Part shown: positions 26,914 to 36,090 of the stretch, piece by piece | How the letters are laid out: each line of letters begins with the position of its first letter | Position numbering within the stretch: position 1 is the first letter of the stretch | Assembly (NCBI GenBank): GCA_963703125.1 | Contig: OY969790.1 | Location: forward strand, 62,001-126,000 | Direction of reading: 5' to 3' | Origin: MFD04716-140 sp963703125 | Lineage (GTDB): Bacteria; Bacteroidota; Bacteroidia; Flavobacteriales; Flavobacteriaceae | Length of the DNA: 64,000 nucleotides | Program-made: the position numbers and the translations under genes | Notes under the pieces: generated by a model | The model's database searches: none | What the model saw: the letters and a program-made list of their open reading frames with translations, nothing else | What the model was told of the DNA's origin: nothing

Positions 26914-27357
26914 ATGATTTCAAATTCTGATAAAGAAATTTTAAGTTCAAGGGTAATAAATGCCCCCGTGGAAAAGGTTTACGAGGCATGTGCAAATCCT
27001 TCATATTTAAAAAATTGGTGGGGACCACATGGGTTTACCAATACGTTTCATGAATTTGATTTGCAACCAGGTGGAAATTGGATACTTACCATGCACGGAC
27101 CGGAAAAGGGGAATTACGAGAACTCATCGGTTTTTACCGCTGTAGATCCCCTAAAATCAATTGCCTGGAAGAGAATTTCCAAGCCTCTATTCAATATGGA
27201 AATTGCCTTTGAAAAACTCACCGCTACAACCACCAAAATATCGTTCAAAATGATTTTTGACAGCGTTGAAGACTGCGGGAAAATCAGGCCTTTTGCAGAA
27301 CCAAAAAACGAAGAAAATTTTGATCGGCTAGAAACAGAACTTCATAAGACGAACTAG
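26914..27357 (+). CDS. SRPBCC/AHSA1-domain protein
   Basis: 147 residues, the size of single-domain activator-of-Hsp90 homologue-like proteins. The opening SSRVINAPVEKVYEACANP, followed by LKNWWGPHGFTNTFHEFDLQ and PGGNWILTMHGP, is the family signature (VWxxxTdpe.l..WwgP.gf). These proteins bind small hydrophobic ligands or act as stress-induced accessory factors. No further evidence of its ligand. It lies 7 bases after a hypothetical gene. Confidence 0.88.
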   Translation: MISNSDKEILSSRVINAPVEKVYEACANPSYLKNWWGPHGFTNTFHEFDLQPGGNWILTMHGPEKGNYENSSVFTAVDPLKSIAWKRISKPLFNMEIAFEKLTATTTKISFKMIFDSVEDCGKIRPFAEPKNEENFDRLETELHKTN

Positions 27358-27454
27358 TATACAAAGAAGATTTAAAATTAAACCCATTCTTTTCTTTGGC
27401 ATCAAAATTCTATCTTATTTTTATAGTACCTAAATTATAAGGTTAAACTTTCGA

Positions 27455-28087
27455 ATGGAGAAGAAACTGCAGGTTATTGGTCTGTCTTTAGGTTGGTTCG
27501 CTATTTTTGCCCAGTTTTATTTAATGCTCCAAAATAGGGTTACCGGCATTCCGGAAACAATCATCCGCTTCTTTAGTTTCTTTACTATCCTCACCAACAT
27601 TCTGGTAGCGCTGTATTATACGGTAAACGTTTTAAAACTTTCAAATAAGTGGCTTCGTATGTTCCATGGCAAAGGGACAATAACCGCACTAACCGTATTT
27701 ATTGGTGTCGTTGGTCTTGTGTATCAGGTAGTGCTTCGTCACATTTGGGAACCTACTGGCCTACAATGGCTTGTTGATGAATTGTTGCATACTGTTTTAC
27801 CGCTATATGCATTGGCCTATTGGTATTTGTACGCTACAACACATGATTGCAATATTAGAAAAGTAATCCCCTGGCTACTTTACCCCATCATTTATGTTAT
27901 CGTTGTTCTGTTCAGGGGAGCTGTTTCCGATTTTTATCCCTACCCCTTTTTGAATATTTCCGAAATTGGGCTTGAAAGAACCGGCATCAATATCGCATTA
28001 ATTTTGGCTTTAACTTTGATACTTATGCTTGCATTGACTTTTATCGGAAGAAAGAAAAATCATAAACCAAAAAATGACATATTATGA
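27455..28087 (+). CDS. Pr6Pr-family membrane protein
   Basis: 210 residues with six predicted membrane helices. The conserved pattern is visible: FFSFFTILTNILVALYYTV near residues 40-58 and LLHTVLPLYALAYWYLY around 112-130, with the RHIWEPTGLQWLVDELLH loop. Pr6Pr is the bacterial relative of FAR-17a/AIG1 proteins; its function is not established. The stop overlaps the start of the META-domain gene (ATGA), so the two are translationally coupled. Confidence 0.85.
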   Translation: MEKKLQVIGLSLGWFAIFAQFYLMLQNRVTGIPETIIRFFSFFTILTNILVALYYTVNVLKLSNKWLRMFHGKGTITALTVFIGVVGLVYQVVLRHIWEPTGLQWLVDELLHTVLPLYALAYWYLYATTHDCNIRKVIPWLLYPIIYVIVVLFRGAVSDFYPYPFLNISEIGLERTGINIALILALTLILMLALTFIGRKKNHKPKNDIL

Positions 28088-28512
28088 AAATCACGGAAAA
28101 GCTGCCATATTTACTCATGGCTTTACTAATCACTTGTTGTACCGCTTCAAAAAAGGTGGGGAATGACGCAATTTTTGATACCACTTGGGAACTGGAATAC
28201 CTTTCTGGGCCTCGTATTGCTTTTGAAGGACTGTATCCGGATAAAAAACCGAAAATTTCATTTGACAAAGCAACGCAAAGGGTAAGTGGCACGAATAGCT
28301 GTAATGGGTATTCAACTAATTTTGAATTGAATGAAAACCATATTTCATTTGGTGAACCAGGCCCTACTACCATGATGTTTTGTGGTGAAGGGGAAAATTT
28401 CTTTTTGAACACCATGAAAAAGGTCAATGCCTACAACATTGATGCGGATGGCAAGTTAAATTTATTGATCAATGATGTGCCAATGATGCGATTTAAAAAG
28501 GTTTCTGAATAG
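28084..28512 (+). CDS. META-domain (HslJ-like) lipoprotein
   Basis: 142 residues. Lipoprotein signal MKITEKLPYLLMALLITCCT with the lipidated Cys near residue 18-19. The META domain follows: DTTWELEYLSG (first strand with conserved Trp-Glu-Leu), PKISFDKATQRVSGTNSCNGY (shortened: RVSGTNSCNGYS, the diagnostic 'v.G..GCN.y' loop) and ISFGEPGPTTMMFC. META proteins are heat-shock- or motility-linked and their role is uncertain. The start codon overlaps the Pr6Pr stop by 4 bases. Confidence 0.85.
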   Translation: MKITEKLPYLLMALLITCCTASKKVGNDAIFDTTWELEYLSGPRIAFEGLYPDKKPKISFDKATQRVSGTNSCNGYSTNFELNENHISFGEPGPTTMMFCGEGENFFLNTMKKVNAYNIDADGKLNLLINDVPMMRFKKVSE

Positions 28513-28562
28513 AACGTTCCAGATACTTTTTCCACTATATTTTTAATCATAAAATTCGTAAG

Positions 28563-29030
28563 ATGAAAAAATTTGCCTTCCTTTTTACAATCGCCCTTGT
28601 GACAATAAGCTGCAAAAATAAGAACGAAAACAAAAGCTCGGTTGAAGAGCCTAATGCATTGCAAACTGAAAAACCAAAGCCAATGCTTGAGATAGGTTGC
28701 TATTCCTATGATCAGGGAGACAACCACATTGTATTTGAAATAACAGGTATAGACGATAGCATAACGGGAAATCTTCGTTACAGCCTATCCGAAAAAGACG
28801 CCAATACTGGAACTTTTATTGGACATACGGAGGGCGACAAATTAATCGGTACTTACACTTTTATGTCCGAGGGGTCAATTAGCGACCGTGAGGTGGCTTT
28901 CATGGTAAAAGACCAACAACTGATTGAAGGTTTTGGGCCATTGAACAATTCAGGTACAGGTTTCGTGGACAAGAGCACTATTTTATATAGTTCTAAAATG
29001 CCCTTGTCAAAAACCGATTGCACACCCTAA
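28563..29030 (+). CDS. Small lipoprotein, unknown function
   Basis: 155 residues. Signal MKKFAFLFTIALVTISCKNK with lipobox TISC, then a 20-residue charged linker. The domain contains regular beta strands (HIVFEITGIDDSITGNLRYS, GTFIGHTEGDKLIGTYTFMS) and a C-terminal Cys pair position (IGCYSY near residue 44 and KTDCTP at the end), which may be disulphide linked. No family was recognised with certainty. It ends the small gene group 26487-29030 and is followed by a strong terminator. Confidence 0.75.
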   Translation: MKKFAFLFTIALVTISCKNKNENKSSVEEPNALQTEKPKPMLEIGCYSYDQGDNHIVFEITGIDDSITGNLRYSLSEKDANTGTFIGHTEGDKLIGTYTFMSEGSISDREVAFMVKDQQLIEGFGPLNNSGTGFVDKSTILYSSKMPLSKTDCTP

Positions 29031-29039
29031 ACATTCAAC

Positions 29040-29075
29040 AAAAAAGGAACCCCTTCAAAAGGGGTTCCTTTTTTA
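29040..29075. terminator. Bidirectional terminator
   Basis: AAAAAGGAACCCC pairs perfectly with GGGGTTCCTTTTT around TTCAAAA. The outer A/T arms supply a U-tract on both strands, so it ends the lipoprotein transcript and the convergent ThuA gene. Confidence 0.92.
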
Positions 29076-29097
29076 ATATAACTCGTTCCTATTTTAT

Positions 29098-32000
29098 TTA
29101 CTTGCCATTAAATTTGGTGTTCAGGAAGGCCATCATTCCCGGGGAATCACCTCCTCTGGGCTTATAAACGAAATAGATTTCGTCCGCTTTCACATCAACC
29201 GGTTTATCCAATTTTATAGAAACCGTTCCCGCTGGCTGCCCTGGCACAGGTGTGGGCATTGAGCCTTTACCCAATAATTCCCCATCAGGAGTGTTGAGGT
29301 GCATTTCAAAATCAACACCAGCCTTTGGGGCCTCTTGCCACATCGCAGTGAGCTCCACAGAAGCTACACCCTTCAAATCAATATTATCCAAAGAAAACCA
29401 CCCTTCCGAAGCAGGAAGGATCAACAGATCCATACCGCCGAATGAAACTGGTGAGAAACCTTGAACCTTTGAAGTAGGCGAAAATTTCACGGTACTGCCT
29501 TGAAGTGCCACGGATTTAACCCCGGTCAAAGGACGGATTCCGTTAATTCCTTTGTCGGTATAGCTAGCTGTCAAAATCAATACATTATCTGTAGGCGATG
29601 GATTTGGAAGAATACTTCCTTCCAACGGCAACGATTTTTGCTTCGCTCCGCTATCCGCAAGCGATCTAATATACAAAGCAATCTGTCGTGTTTCATCTTC
29701 TGTGATATTCGGGTGGGCCGCCATGGCTACCTCTCCCCATACCCCAGATCCACCATTGACTATCTTTTTCTGCAAATAGGCGGTCGCCCTTCTGTCATCC
29801 TTATACTTTTCAGCAATTTGAAGGAAACTAGGCCCAATGGACTTTTCAGCTTCTTTATGACAGGACTTACAATCCATTCCTTGAGTCAGGGCCTTACCTA
29901 TTACTGTAGCCGATACTTGTTGATGGCCCAAAGACTGGTTCACTTGATCCATTCCCTCCATATAATCTACTGAAACAAATACATTATTCAAATCAATATC
30001 TTCATTGCCATCGGGATCGGTTACAACTACTCTGTACTTAATAGGTGTACCTGCAATAAAGAAAGAAGAGTTTCCACCATTAAGGTCGATACTGATCTCA
30101 GGACGGGAATTTCCAGCCACTATGGAACTTACACCGCTTTTTGCACTCGCACCCTGCGTATCTTTTACCTCAACGGATAATTTGTAATCACCACCATTTT
30201 GATAGGCATATGTCAATTCTGGAGCCGAGGTCTCTTTGGTTTCACCATTACCCAAATCCCACAGATAGGACATCGCATCACCTTCAAGATCGTTGGCTTC
30301 TACCTTTGCAGTTACGGTTAAGGGAAGTTTTCCGGTGTCTGTACTTACAATCAAATTATCGATCACTGGCGGTCTATTACCACCATTATACTCGATATAG
30401 CTCAACCCTGAGTCGTCATTCTTGGAAAACCATCCGCTACCGTATTCCAATAGATATACTTTTCCATCAGGGCCCATTTCCATATCTATTAAATTGTTCA
30501 ATTTAATGTCGGACGCAAAAGGCTCCATTTTATTGAAAGTACCATCTTCGAAAAGGGTTACGGCCATCATCCAACCTCGCATCCACTCATAAATAATGGT
30601 CTTGCCATCATAATATGGGGGCAATCCGCCTTTATCGGGATACATATCCGAATAATAGGTTGGGCCGGCCATTGCATTTCTGCCTCCGGAACCAACTTGC
30701 GGGAATGAAGATGTTTCTCCATAGGGATAATATATGTAGGCCGGAACTACTGGTGGCAATTCACGTAACCCTGTATTGTTTCTTGAGTCGTTAATTGGTT
30801 TTGCCGGATCAAATACCTCCCCTATTTCACCCGTTTCATAATTGAACTTATGATATGGGTAATTATCCCCTATAAACTGTGGCCAACCATAATTACCGGC
30901 TTTTAGGGCCAAATTCATTTCATCATATCCTTGGGGTCCGCGTGTCGTCAAACTGTCCGCTCGGGCATCGGGTCCAACTTCGCCCCAAAATAAATATCCC
31001 TTTTTTGGATCCACAGAAATACGATACGGATTACGGTGCCCCATTGTATAAATCTCCGGTCGCGTCTTATCGGTTCCCACGGGAAATAAATTTCCTTGAG
31101 GAATATCGTAGGTACCATCTTCCTTCACTTTAATACGAAGTATTTTACCCCTAAGGTCATTTGTATTTCCAGAAGATCTTCTTGCGTCAAATTGCTCATG
31201 TCCAGGAGTATCATTAAGTGGGGCAAAACCATTGTTAACATATTTCTGGCCTTTTTCATTAAACGGTGTTGAGTTGTCTCCTGTAGATAAGTACAACAAA
31301 TTGTCTGGTCCAAAAGCAATAGATCCCCCGGTATGGCAGCATATTTCCCGCTGACTGGCCACATCCAATATTATTTGTTCGCTACCTGTATCAAAAACAC
31401 CATCCTTAAATTTAAATCTAGACAACCTATTTACCCATGTATCGCCTGTTGGGGCATAATAGACGTAAACCCAATTATTGGTGGCATAATCGGGATCTTT
31501 TTGAAGTCCCATAATACCCTCTTCTGCATTTACATCGGGGGTTTTCAATGTTTTGAAATATACATCTAAAAGTGCTACCTGCTTCAATTCTTTGGTTGCA
31601 GCATCATAGCGCATTATTTCACCTCTGCGTTGTGCAATCAAAATATCACCATTGGGAAGAACGGTCATTTCGGTTGGTTCAAAGAATTCACCACCCACCA
31701 AAGACACTTTGCCAAAGCGATTCGCATCCGGTGGTATTTGACTGGTTACCTTGGTATAATCCAAGTTTTCATTTTTACCAATGGCATATTCTATGCCTCC
31801 TTTTAAATGCTTCAGGAATAAATCTTCAGAATAACTTTCATCCGTATGACCCGCACCGGTATAAAAAGCACGTCCACCGTCATATTCATGATACCAGGCA
31901 ATCGGATGAAAATCACCGTTTTGGCCCCCTTCATAGGAAGACTCATCCAAGGTCATCAGAACATTTACATCTGGATTGATATTTTTATAGTTATACAACT

Positions 32001-32502
32001 CATCGGTTCGGTGCCAAACGGAATCGGTAAAAAATTCAGTTGCTACAAAGTTTTTGTTCTTAATAATGAAATCGGCTTCAGGGGTACCTGACGGATGGCT
32101 CAAAAATTGTGCCCCGGCCAATCTATTGTACCAACCCCAATCATATTCTGTATCCGCTGCGGCATGAACGCCTACATAGCCCCCGCCCGCTTGAATATAT
32201 CTTTCAAAAGCAGCTTCTTCCTTAGCGTTCAGTATATTCCCTGTTGTACTCAAGAAAACGATTGCAGAGTATTGTTTTAGGTTTTCATCTGTAAACAGCT
32301 CGGCATTTTTGGTGGTGTCAACGGCGAAACCATTCTCGGATCCCAACTTCTCTATAGCCGCTATTCCTGCAGGGATTGACGCATGTTTAAAACCCATAGT
32401 TTTCGAAAATACAAGGATTTTGGGCTGGCCTTCGCGCTTATTGCCGCATGAACTAATAATAAAGGCCATAACCAAGGCCATTGCCACAAGTACTTTTTTC
32501 AT
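29098..32502 (-). CDS. Multidomain lipoprotein: ThuA, PQQ/sorbosone-type dehydrogenase, PKD, cytochrome c, C-terminal beta domain
   Basis: 1134 residues. Lipoprotein signal with lipobox ISSC near residue 19. Domains in order: ThuA-like glutamine amidotransferase fold (about 28-245, KILVFSKTMGFKHASIPAGI); six-bladed sugar dehydrogenase (about 260-690, NGDILIAQRRGEI, GNTNDLRGKILRIK, YTMGHRNPYRI); PKD domain (about 705-795); cytochrome c with CKSCH around residue 885; and a carbohydrate-binding-like beta domain with a jelly-roll pattern (about 985-1134). It should oxidise a sugar or polyol at the outer membrane and pass electrons to its own haem. Common in marine Bacteroidota and Planctomycetes. 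Substrate unknown. Confidence 0.88.
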   Translation of the reverse strand: MKKVLVAMALVMAFIISSCGNKREGQPKILVFSKTMGFKHASIPAGIAAIEKLGSENGFAVDTTKNAELFTDENLKQYSAIVFLSTTGNILNAKEEAAFERYIQAGGGYVGVHAAADTEYDWGWYNRLAGAQFLSHPSGTPEADFIIKNKNFVATEFFTDSVWHRTDELYNYKNINPDVNVLMTLDESSYEGGQNGDFHPIAWYHEYDGGRAFYTGAGHTDESYSEDLFLKHLKGGIEYAIGKNENLDYTKVTSQIPPDANRFGKVSLVGGEFFEPTEMTVLPNGDILIAQRRGEIMRYDAATKELKQVALLDVYFKTLKTPDVNAEEGIMGLQKDPDYATNNWVYVYYAPTGDTWVNRLSRFKFKDGVFDTGSEQIILDVASQREICCHTGGSIAFGPDNLLYLSTGDNSTPFNEKGQKYVNNGFAPLNDTPGHEQFDARRSSGNTNDLRGKILRIKVKEDGTYDIPQGNLFPVGTDKTRPEIYTMGHRNPYRISVDPKKGYLFWGEVGPDARADSLTTRGPQGYDEMNLALKAGNYGWPQFIGDNYPYHKFNYETGEIGEVFDPAKPINDSRNNTGLRELPPVVPAYIYYPYGETSSFPQVGSGGRNAMAGPTYYSDMYPDKGGLPPYYDGKTIIYEWMRGWMMAVTLFEDGTFNKMEPFASDIKLNNLIDMEMGPDGKVYLLEYGSGWFSKNDDSGLSYIEYNGGNRPPVIDNLIVSTDTGKLPLTVTAKVEANDLEGDAMSYLWDLGNGETKETSAPELTYAYQNGGDYKLSVEVKDTQGASAKSGVSSIVAGNSRPEISIDLNGGNSSFFIAGTPIKYRVVVTDPDGNEDIDLNNVFVSVDYMEGMDQVNQSLGHQQVSATVIGKALTQGMDCKSCHKEAEKSIGPSFLQIAEKYKDDRRATAYLQKKIVNGGSGVWGEVAMAAHPNITEDETRQIALYIRSLADSGAKQKSLPLEGSILPNPSPTDNVLILTASYTDKGINGIRPLTGVKSVALQGSTVKFSPTSKVQGFSPVSFGGMDLLILPASEGWFSLDNIDLKGVASVELTAMWQEAPKAGVDFEMHLNTPDGELLGKGSMPTPVPGQPAGTVSIKLDKPVDVKADEIYFVYKPRGGDSPGMMAFLNTKFNGK

Positions 32503-32694
32503 TTGTTTTTGTTTATTGGTTTTTCTCTATTTGATTAAGATTTACTAAGAGATGTTTTGTTTCAAAAAACCTTGTCAAATCTCTTGGCAATATCTTATAT
32601 TTAGAATTAGAAGGCCATAAAGATAAGCTATGGAATTGTTAAATTCCTAATATAATGAGTCGTTTACTAATTCAATTTGTTCAAATCCTTAAAA

Positions 32695-33270
32695 ATGACA
32701 GTTATTAATGAGCATTACTTTAAAAACCCGATGGAGTGGCGCCAATGGCTTGCGGTAAATCATAATAAGGCAAAAGGTGTTTATTTGATATTTTACTCAA
32801 TTGCCCATGAAAATGAAAGTATGAGATGGGAAGAAGCTGTTCGCGAAGCGATTTGTTTTGGGTGGATCGATAGTACGGTCAAGAACATTGGGGAAGGAAA
32901 ACGCAGGCAGTATTTCTGCCCAAGAAATCCCAAAAGTGTGTGGAGCAAAGTAAATAAAGAGCATATAGAGGACCTCCTGAAAAAAGGACTAATGCACGAA
33001 AGTGGATTGGAAAAAATAAGAGTCGCACAAGAAAATGGCTCTTGAACCGCCCTCGATGCGGTTGAGAACGGAGTCATTCCCAAAGATTTACGGAAGGCTT
33101 TTGATTTAAACAACCCGGCTTTCGTTAATTATCAAAATTTCACAAGAGGACAGCGAAAGAGTTATCTTTATTGGCTTAACCAGGCGAAAAGAGAAGAAAC
33201 AAGGCAAGTTCGGATTGCTGAAATTATACGCCTTTGTGAGGAGAATGTTAAAACCCGGAATGTTCGATGA
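32695..33270 (+). pseudogene. YdeI/OmdA-family protein, interrupted by an in-frame TGA
   Basis: The ATG at 32695 opens a frame whose first part (EWRQWLAVNHNKAKGVYLIF, AICFGWIDSTVKNIGEG, FCPRNPKSVWSKVN) is the YdeI-like domain. It stops at TGA 33043-33045 after QENGS, but the same frame continues for 74 codons (TALDAVENGVIPKDLRKAF ... YLYWLNQAKREETR) to TGA 33270. In homologues the interrupted residue is Trp (NGSWTALD), so TGG has become TGA by one base change. The true stop overlaps the next ATG (ATGA). Truncated product likely inactive unless read through. Confidence 0.85.
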
Positions 33271-34683
33271 AAATACCAATAATTCCATTGCTGTTGTCCA
33301 TATTCCTTCTTGGTTGTCAAACAGGGAATACGGAAAATTACGATATCATTGTTCAGAATGGGAATGTCATAAATCTTGAGAGCGGGGCAATTGTAAAGCA
33401 GGATATTTACATTTTAGCTGGCAGAATTGCAAAAGTCGGTAGTAATGGCAACACAGAAAAAATTCATTCCAAAAAAACCATAGATGCCACAGGAAAATAC
33501 ATACTTCCCGGTTTTTGGGACAACCATGTGCATTTTCGGGGAGGCGACAGTCTCATAGAAGCGAACAAAAATTTCCTTAAACTATTCATTGCCAATGGGA
33601 TTACGACAGTCCGTGACGCAGGAGGTGATTTGACCTATTCTGTTTTGGAATGGAAAAAGGAGATTGCCGAAGAAACCCTGATCTGGTCCAACCATTTTTA
33701 CCTCAGGACCCAAAATAGATGGCCCGCAAGCGACCTGGGCCGGTTCGTTGGAAGTGCAGGATGACGCCGATATTTTCAATGCATTGGATTCCCTACAGAA
33801 AATACCTGTTGATTTTGTCAAGCTCTATGACAGCAAAATATCGGCTGATATGTATTTGAAGACCATTTCCGAAGCCGAAAATAGAGGAATGATCACTTCA
33901 GGACATATGCCCTTTACCGTTACTCTAGAAGAGACGATAGGTGCAGGGCTTGATGCTGTAGAACACCTTTATTATATAATGAAGGGATGCTCCTCCGAAG
34001 AAATTGCAATTACCGAAAAACTCGAAAATAGGGAGCTGGGTTTTTGGCAGGCAATGCCCTTATTAATGGGGAGCTATTCAGATAGTTCGGCCCAGAAAAC
34101 CTTTAAACTGCTTAAAGAAAACAATGTCTATGTGGTGCCCACACTTCATATTGGTAAAGTCCTAAGCTATTTAGATGAAATTGACCATACCAATGATACC
34201 TATCTAGAATATATGGGTGACGGAATTGTTGAAACCTATAAAGGTCGTTTGCAAAGAGCTTTAAACTCTTCGGAAAAAGCAGTTAAGGATAGAAAAAAAC
34301 TGGATGTATTCTTCGGTCATTTGGCCAAATCGCTTAATGATGCCGGGGTGGGTCTTTTGGCCGGTTCAGACAGTGGGGCTTTTAATTCGTACACCTATCC
34401 GGGAATATCGTTGCATAAGGAAATGGAATTGATGGTCGCAAATGGAATTTCCCCTTTGGATGCCTTAAAAGCATCTGCCTACAATGGCCCCAATTTTCTA
34501 AAAAAAGACAAAGACTATGGAAGTATAGAAGTTGGGAAGATTTCCGATTTGGTACTATTGGATGCCAATCCATTGGAGGATATTGGGAATAGCGAAAAAA
34601 TCGCATTTGTAATTAAAGGTGAACACATACTTGATAAATCGGAATTAAAAAAACTGCTTGATTCTGCCAAAATTCATGAGTAA
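33267..34683 (+). pseudogene. Amidohydrolase lipoprotein, single-base frameshift
   Basis: A lipoprotein signal (MKIPIIPLLLSIFLLGCQTG) starts an amidohydrolase: DNHVHFRGGD (metal-binding HxH) lies in the first frame. At about 33684 the reading breaks: the first frame gives IWSNHFYLRT and stops at 33764, while a frame one base later reads GPTIFTSGPKIDGPQATWAG from 33685, and this is the normal family sequence. A single extra T in ATCTGG explains it. The second part has GHMPFTV, VEHLYYI and LAGSDSGAFN with further metal ligands. Start overlaps the YdeI stop. First of three tandem amidohydrolase genes. Confidence 0.88.
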
Positions 34684-34707
34684 ACGGAAATAATAAATTT
34701 TAGTATT

Positions 34708-36084
34708 ATGGGAAAATTTGGATATATAATAATAGCGTTCCTATTCTTCGCTTGTAACCAAGCGCAAGAAAAGACAAGCAATACGGCCATCTTGATTTCA
34801 AACGTGAATATTGTAGATGTAGAGTCCGGTGAAATTCTGAGGAATTACCAAGTAGTAATCGATTCCGGTAAAATAAAGCAGGTATCGGAAACCCTAGCAA
34901 ATGCCGCTGAATATGCAAACAATATTGATGGGAAAGGAAAATACCTAATGCCGGGCCTTGCAGAGATGCATGCCCATATTCCACCGCCAAGCACCAGTGC
35001 AAAGCGAATTGAAGAAACGCTATTTCTATATCTTTCGAACGGAATCACGACCATTAGGGGAATGTTAGGCGACCCCGCACATCTGATTTTAAGGGAAAAA
35101 GCTCAAAATGGCGAAATTATAAGTCCGAGGATATTTACCTCAAGTCCTTCTTTAAATGGAAATTCAGCGGCAACTCTGGAGGAAGCGACCCAAAAAGTGA
35201 GGGAATATCAAAAAGCGGGTTACGATTTTTTGAAAATACATCCAGGTATAAAACTTGAAATTTTCGATCAGATCGTAAAAACTGCCAATGAAGTGAATAT
35301 TCCATTTTCCGGTCACGTACCAGTGGATGTCGGAATTCGTCATGCGCTCGAAAGCAACTATGCCTCCATTGACCATGTGGATGGATTTTTAGAAGGTCTC
35401 GTTCCGGATTCCGCCAATGTGAAACCAACCGAAAATGGTTTTTTTGGATATAATTTTTCACTCTTGGCGGATATCACCAAAATTGACGAATTGGTTGCGA
35501 TGAGCAAGGCCAATCAGGTTTGGATAGTCCCTACGGAAAGTCTTTTCACTAGATGGTTCGCCCCAGTTGGGACGACCGAGCTCCTAAAAGACCCTGAAAT
35601 GAAATACATGCCGGCCACAACCATTGAAAATTGGAAAAAAAGCAAAGAAGAGACCACTGGTGCCAACACATCGTTCAATGCGAAACAATGGGAACAATTT
35701 CATGAAATTAGAAAGCAGTTAATTAAAAAATTACAGGAAAATGGTAAAGGGATACTCTTGGGTTCCGATGCCCCACAAATTTTCAATGTTCCGGGATTTT
35801 CGATTCATCATGAGATCCAAGGCATGCGAAATGCCGGACTGTCCCCTTTACAAATTTTACAATCGGGAACAATAAATCCGGCAATGTTCTTCAAAATGGA
35901 AGACACTTTTGGTCAGGTCAAAGTAGGTCTTGATGCAGATTTGATTTTAGTGGATGCAAATCCCTTAAATGATTTAAAAGCGCTTCAACAAGTATCGGGA
36001 GTTATGGTTAGGGGAAAATGGATATCCAAATCTGAGATTGATTCAAAATTATCCGACATTGCCAAAAACGCTGCAGAAAACTAA
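34708..36084 (+). CDS. Amidohydrolase-family lipoprotein (imidazolonepropionase/prolidase-like)
   Basis: 458 residues, intact. Lipoprotein signal MGKFGYIIIAFLFFACNQAQ with lipobox FFAC. The metal-dependent hydrolase fold shows AEMHAHIPPP (HxH), FSGHVPVDVG, SIDHVDGF and LLGSDAPQIF (the Asp ligand) in order, and a C-terminal GLDADLILVDANPLND strand typical of the cyclic amidohydrolases. It is the only one of the three tandem copies without a lesion. Predicted location is the outer-membrane inner face. Substrate could be a dipeptide, cyclic amide or lactone; it cannot be told from the sequence. Confidence 0.88.
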   Translation: MGKFGYIIIAFLFFACNQAQEKTSNTAILISNVNIVDVESGEILRNYQVVIDSGKIKQVSETLANAAEYANNIDGKGKYLMPGLAEMHAHIPPPSTSAKRIEETLFLYLSNGITTIRGMLGDPAHLILREKAQNGEIISPRIFTSSPSLNGNSAATLEEATQKVREYQKAGYDFLKIHPGIKLEIFDQIVKTANEVNIPFSGHVPVDVGIRHALESNYASIDHVDGFLEGLVPDSANVKPTENGFFGYNFSLLADITKIDELVAMSKANQVWIVPTESLFTRWFAPVGTTELLKDPEMKYMPATTIENWKKSKEETTGANTSFNAKQWEQFHEIRKQLIKKLQENGKGILLGSDAPQIFNVPGFSIHHEIQGMRNAGLSPLQILQSGTINPAMFFKMEDTFGQVKVGLDADLILVDANPLNDLKALQQVSGVMVRGKWISKSEIDSKLSDIAKNAAEN

Positions 36085-36090
36085 AATTTC

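Noticed and set aside
26480..27028. 182-codon minus-strand ORF
   Set aside because: It covers two plus-strand genes, one with clear AHSA1 motifs, and its own sequence has no family features.
32695..33270. Recoding of TGA as Trp in the YdeI gene
   Set aside because: TGA is used as the normal stop of many genes in the window (for example purB and btuC), and neighbouring genes carry frameshifts that recoding cannot explain.
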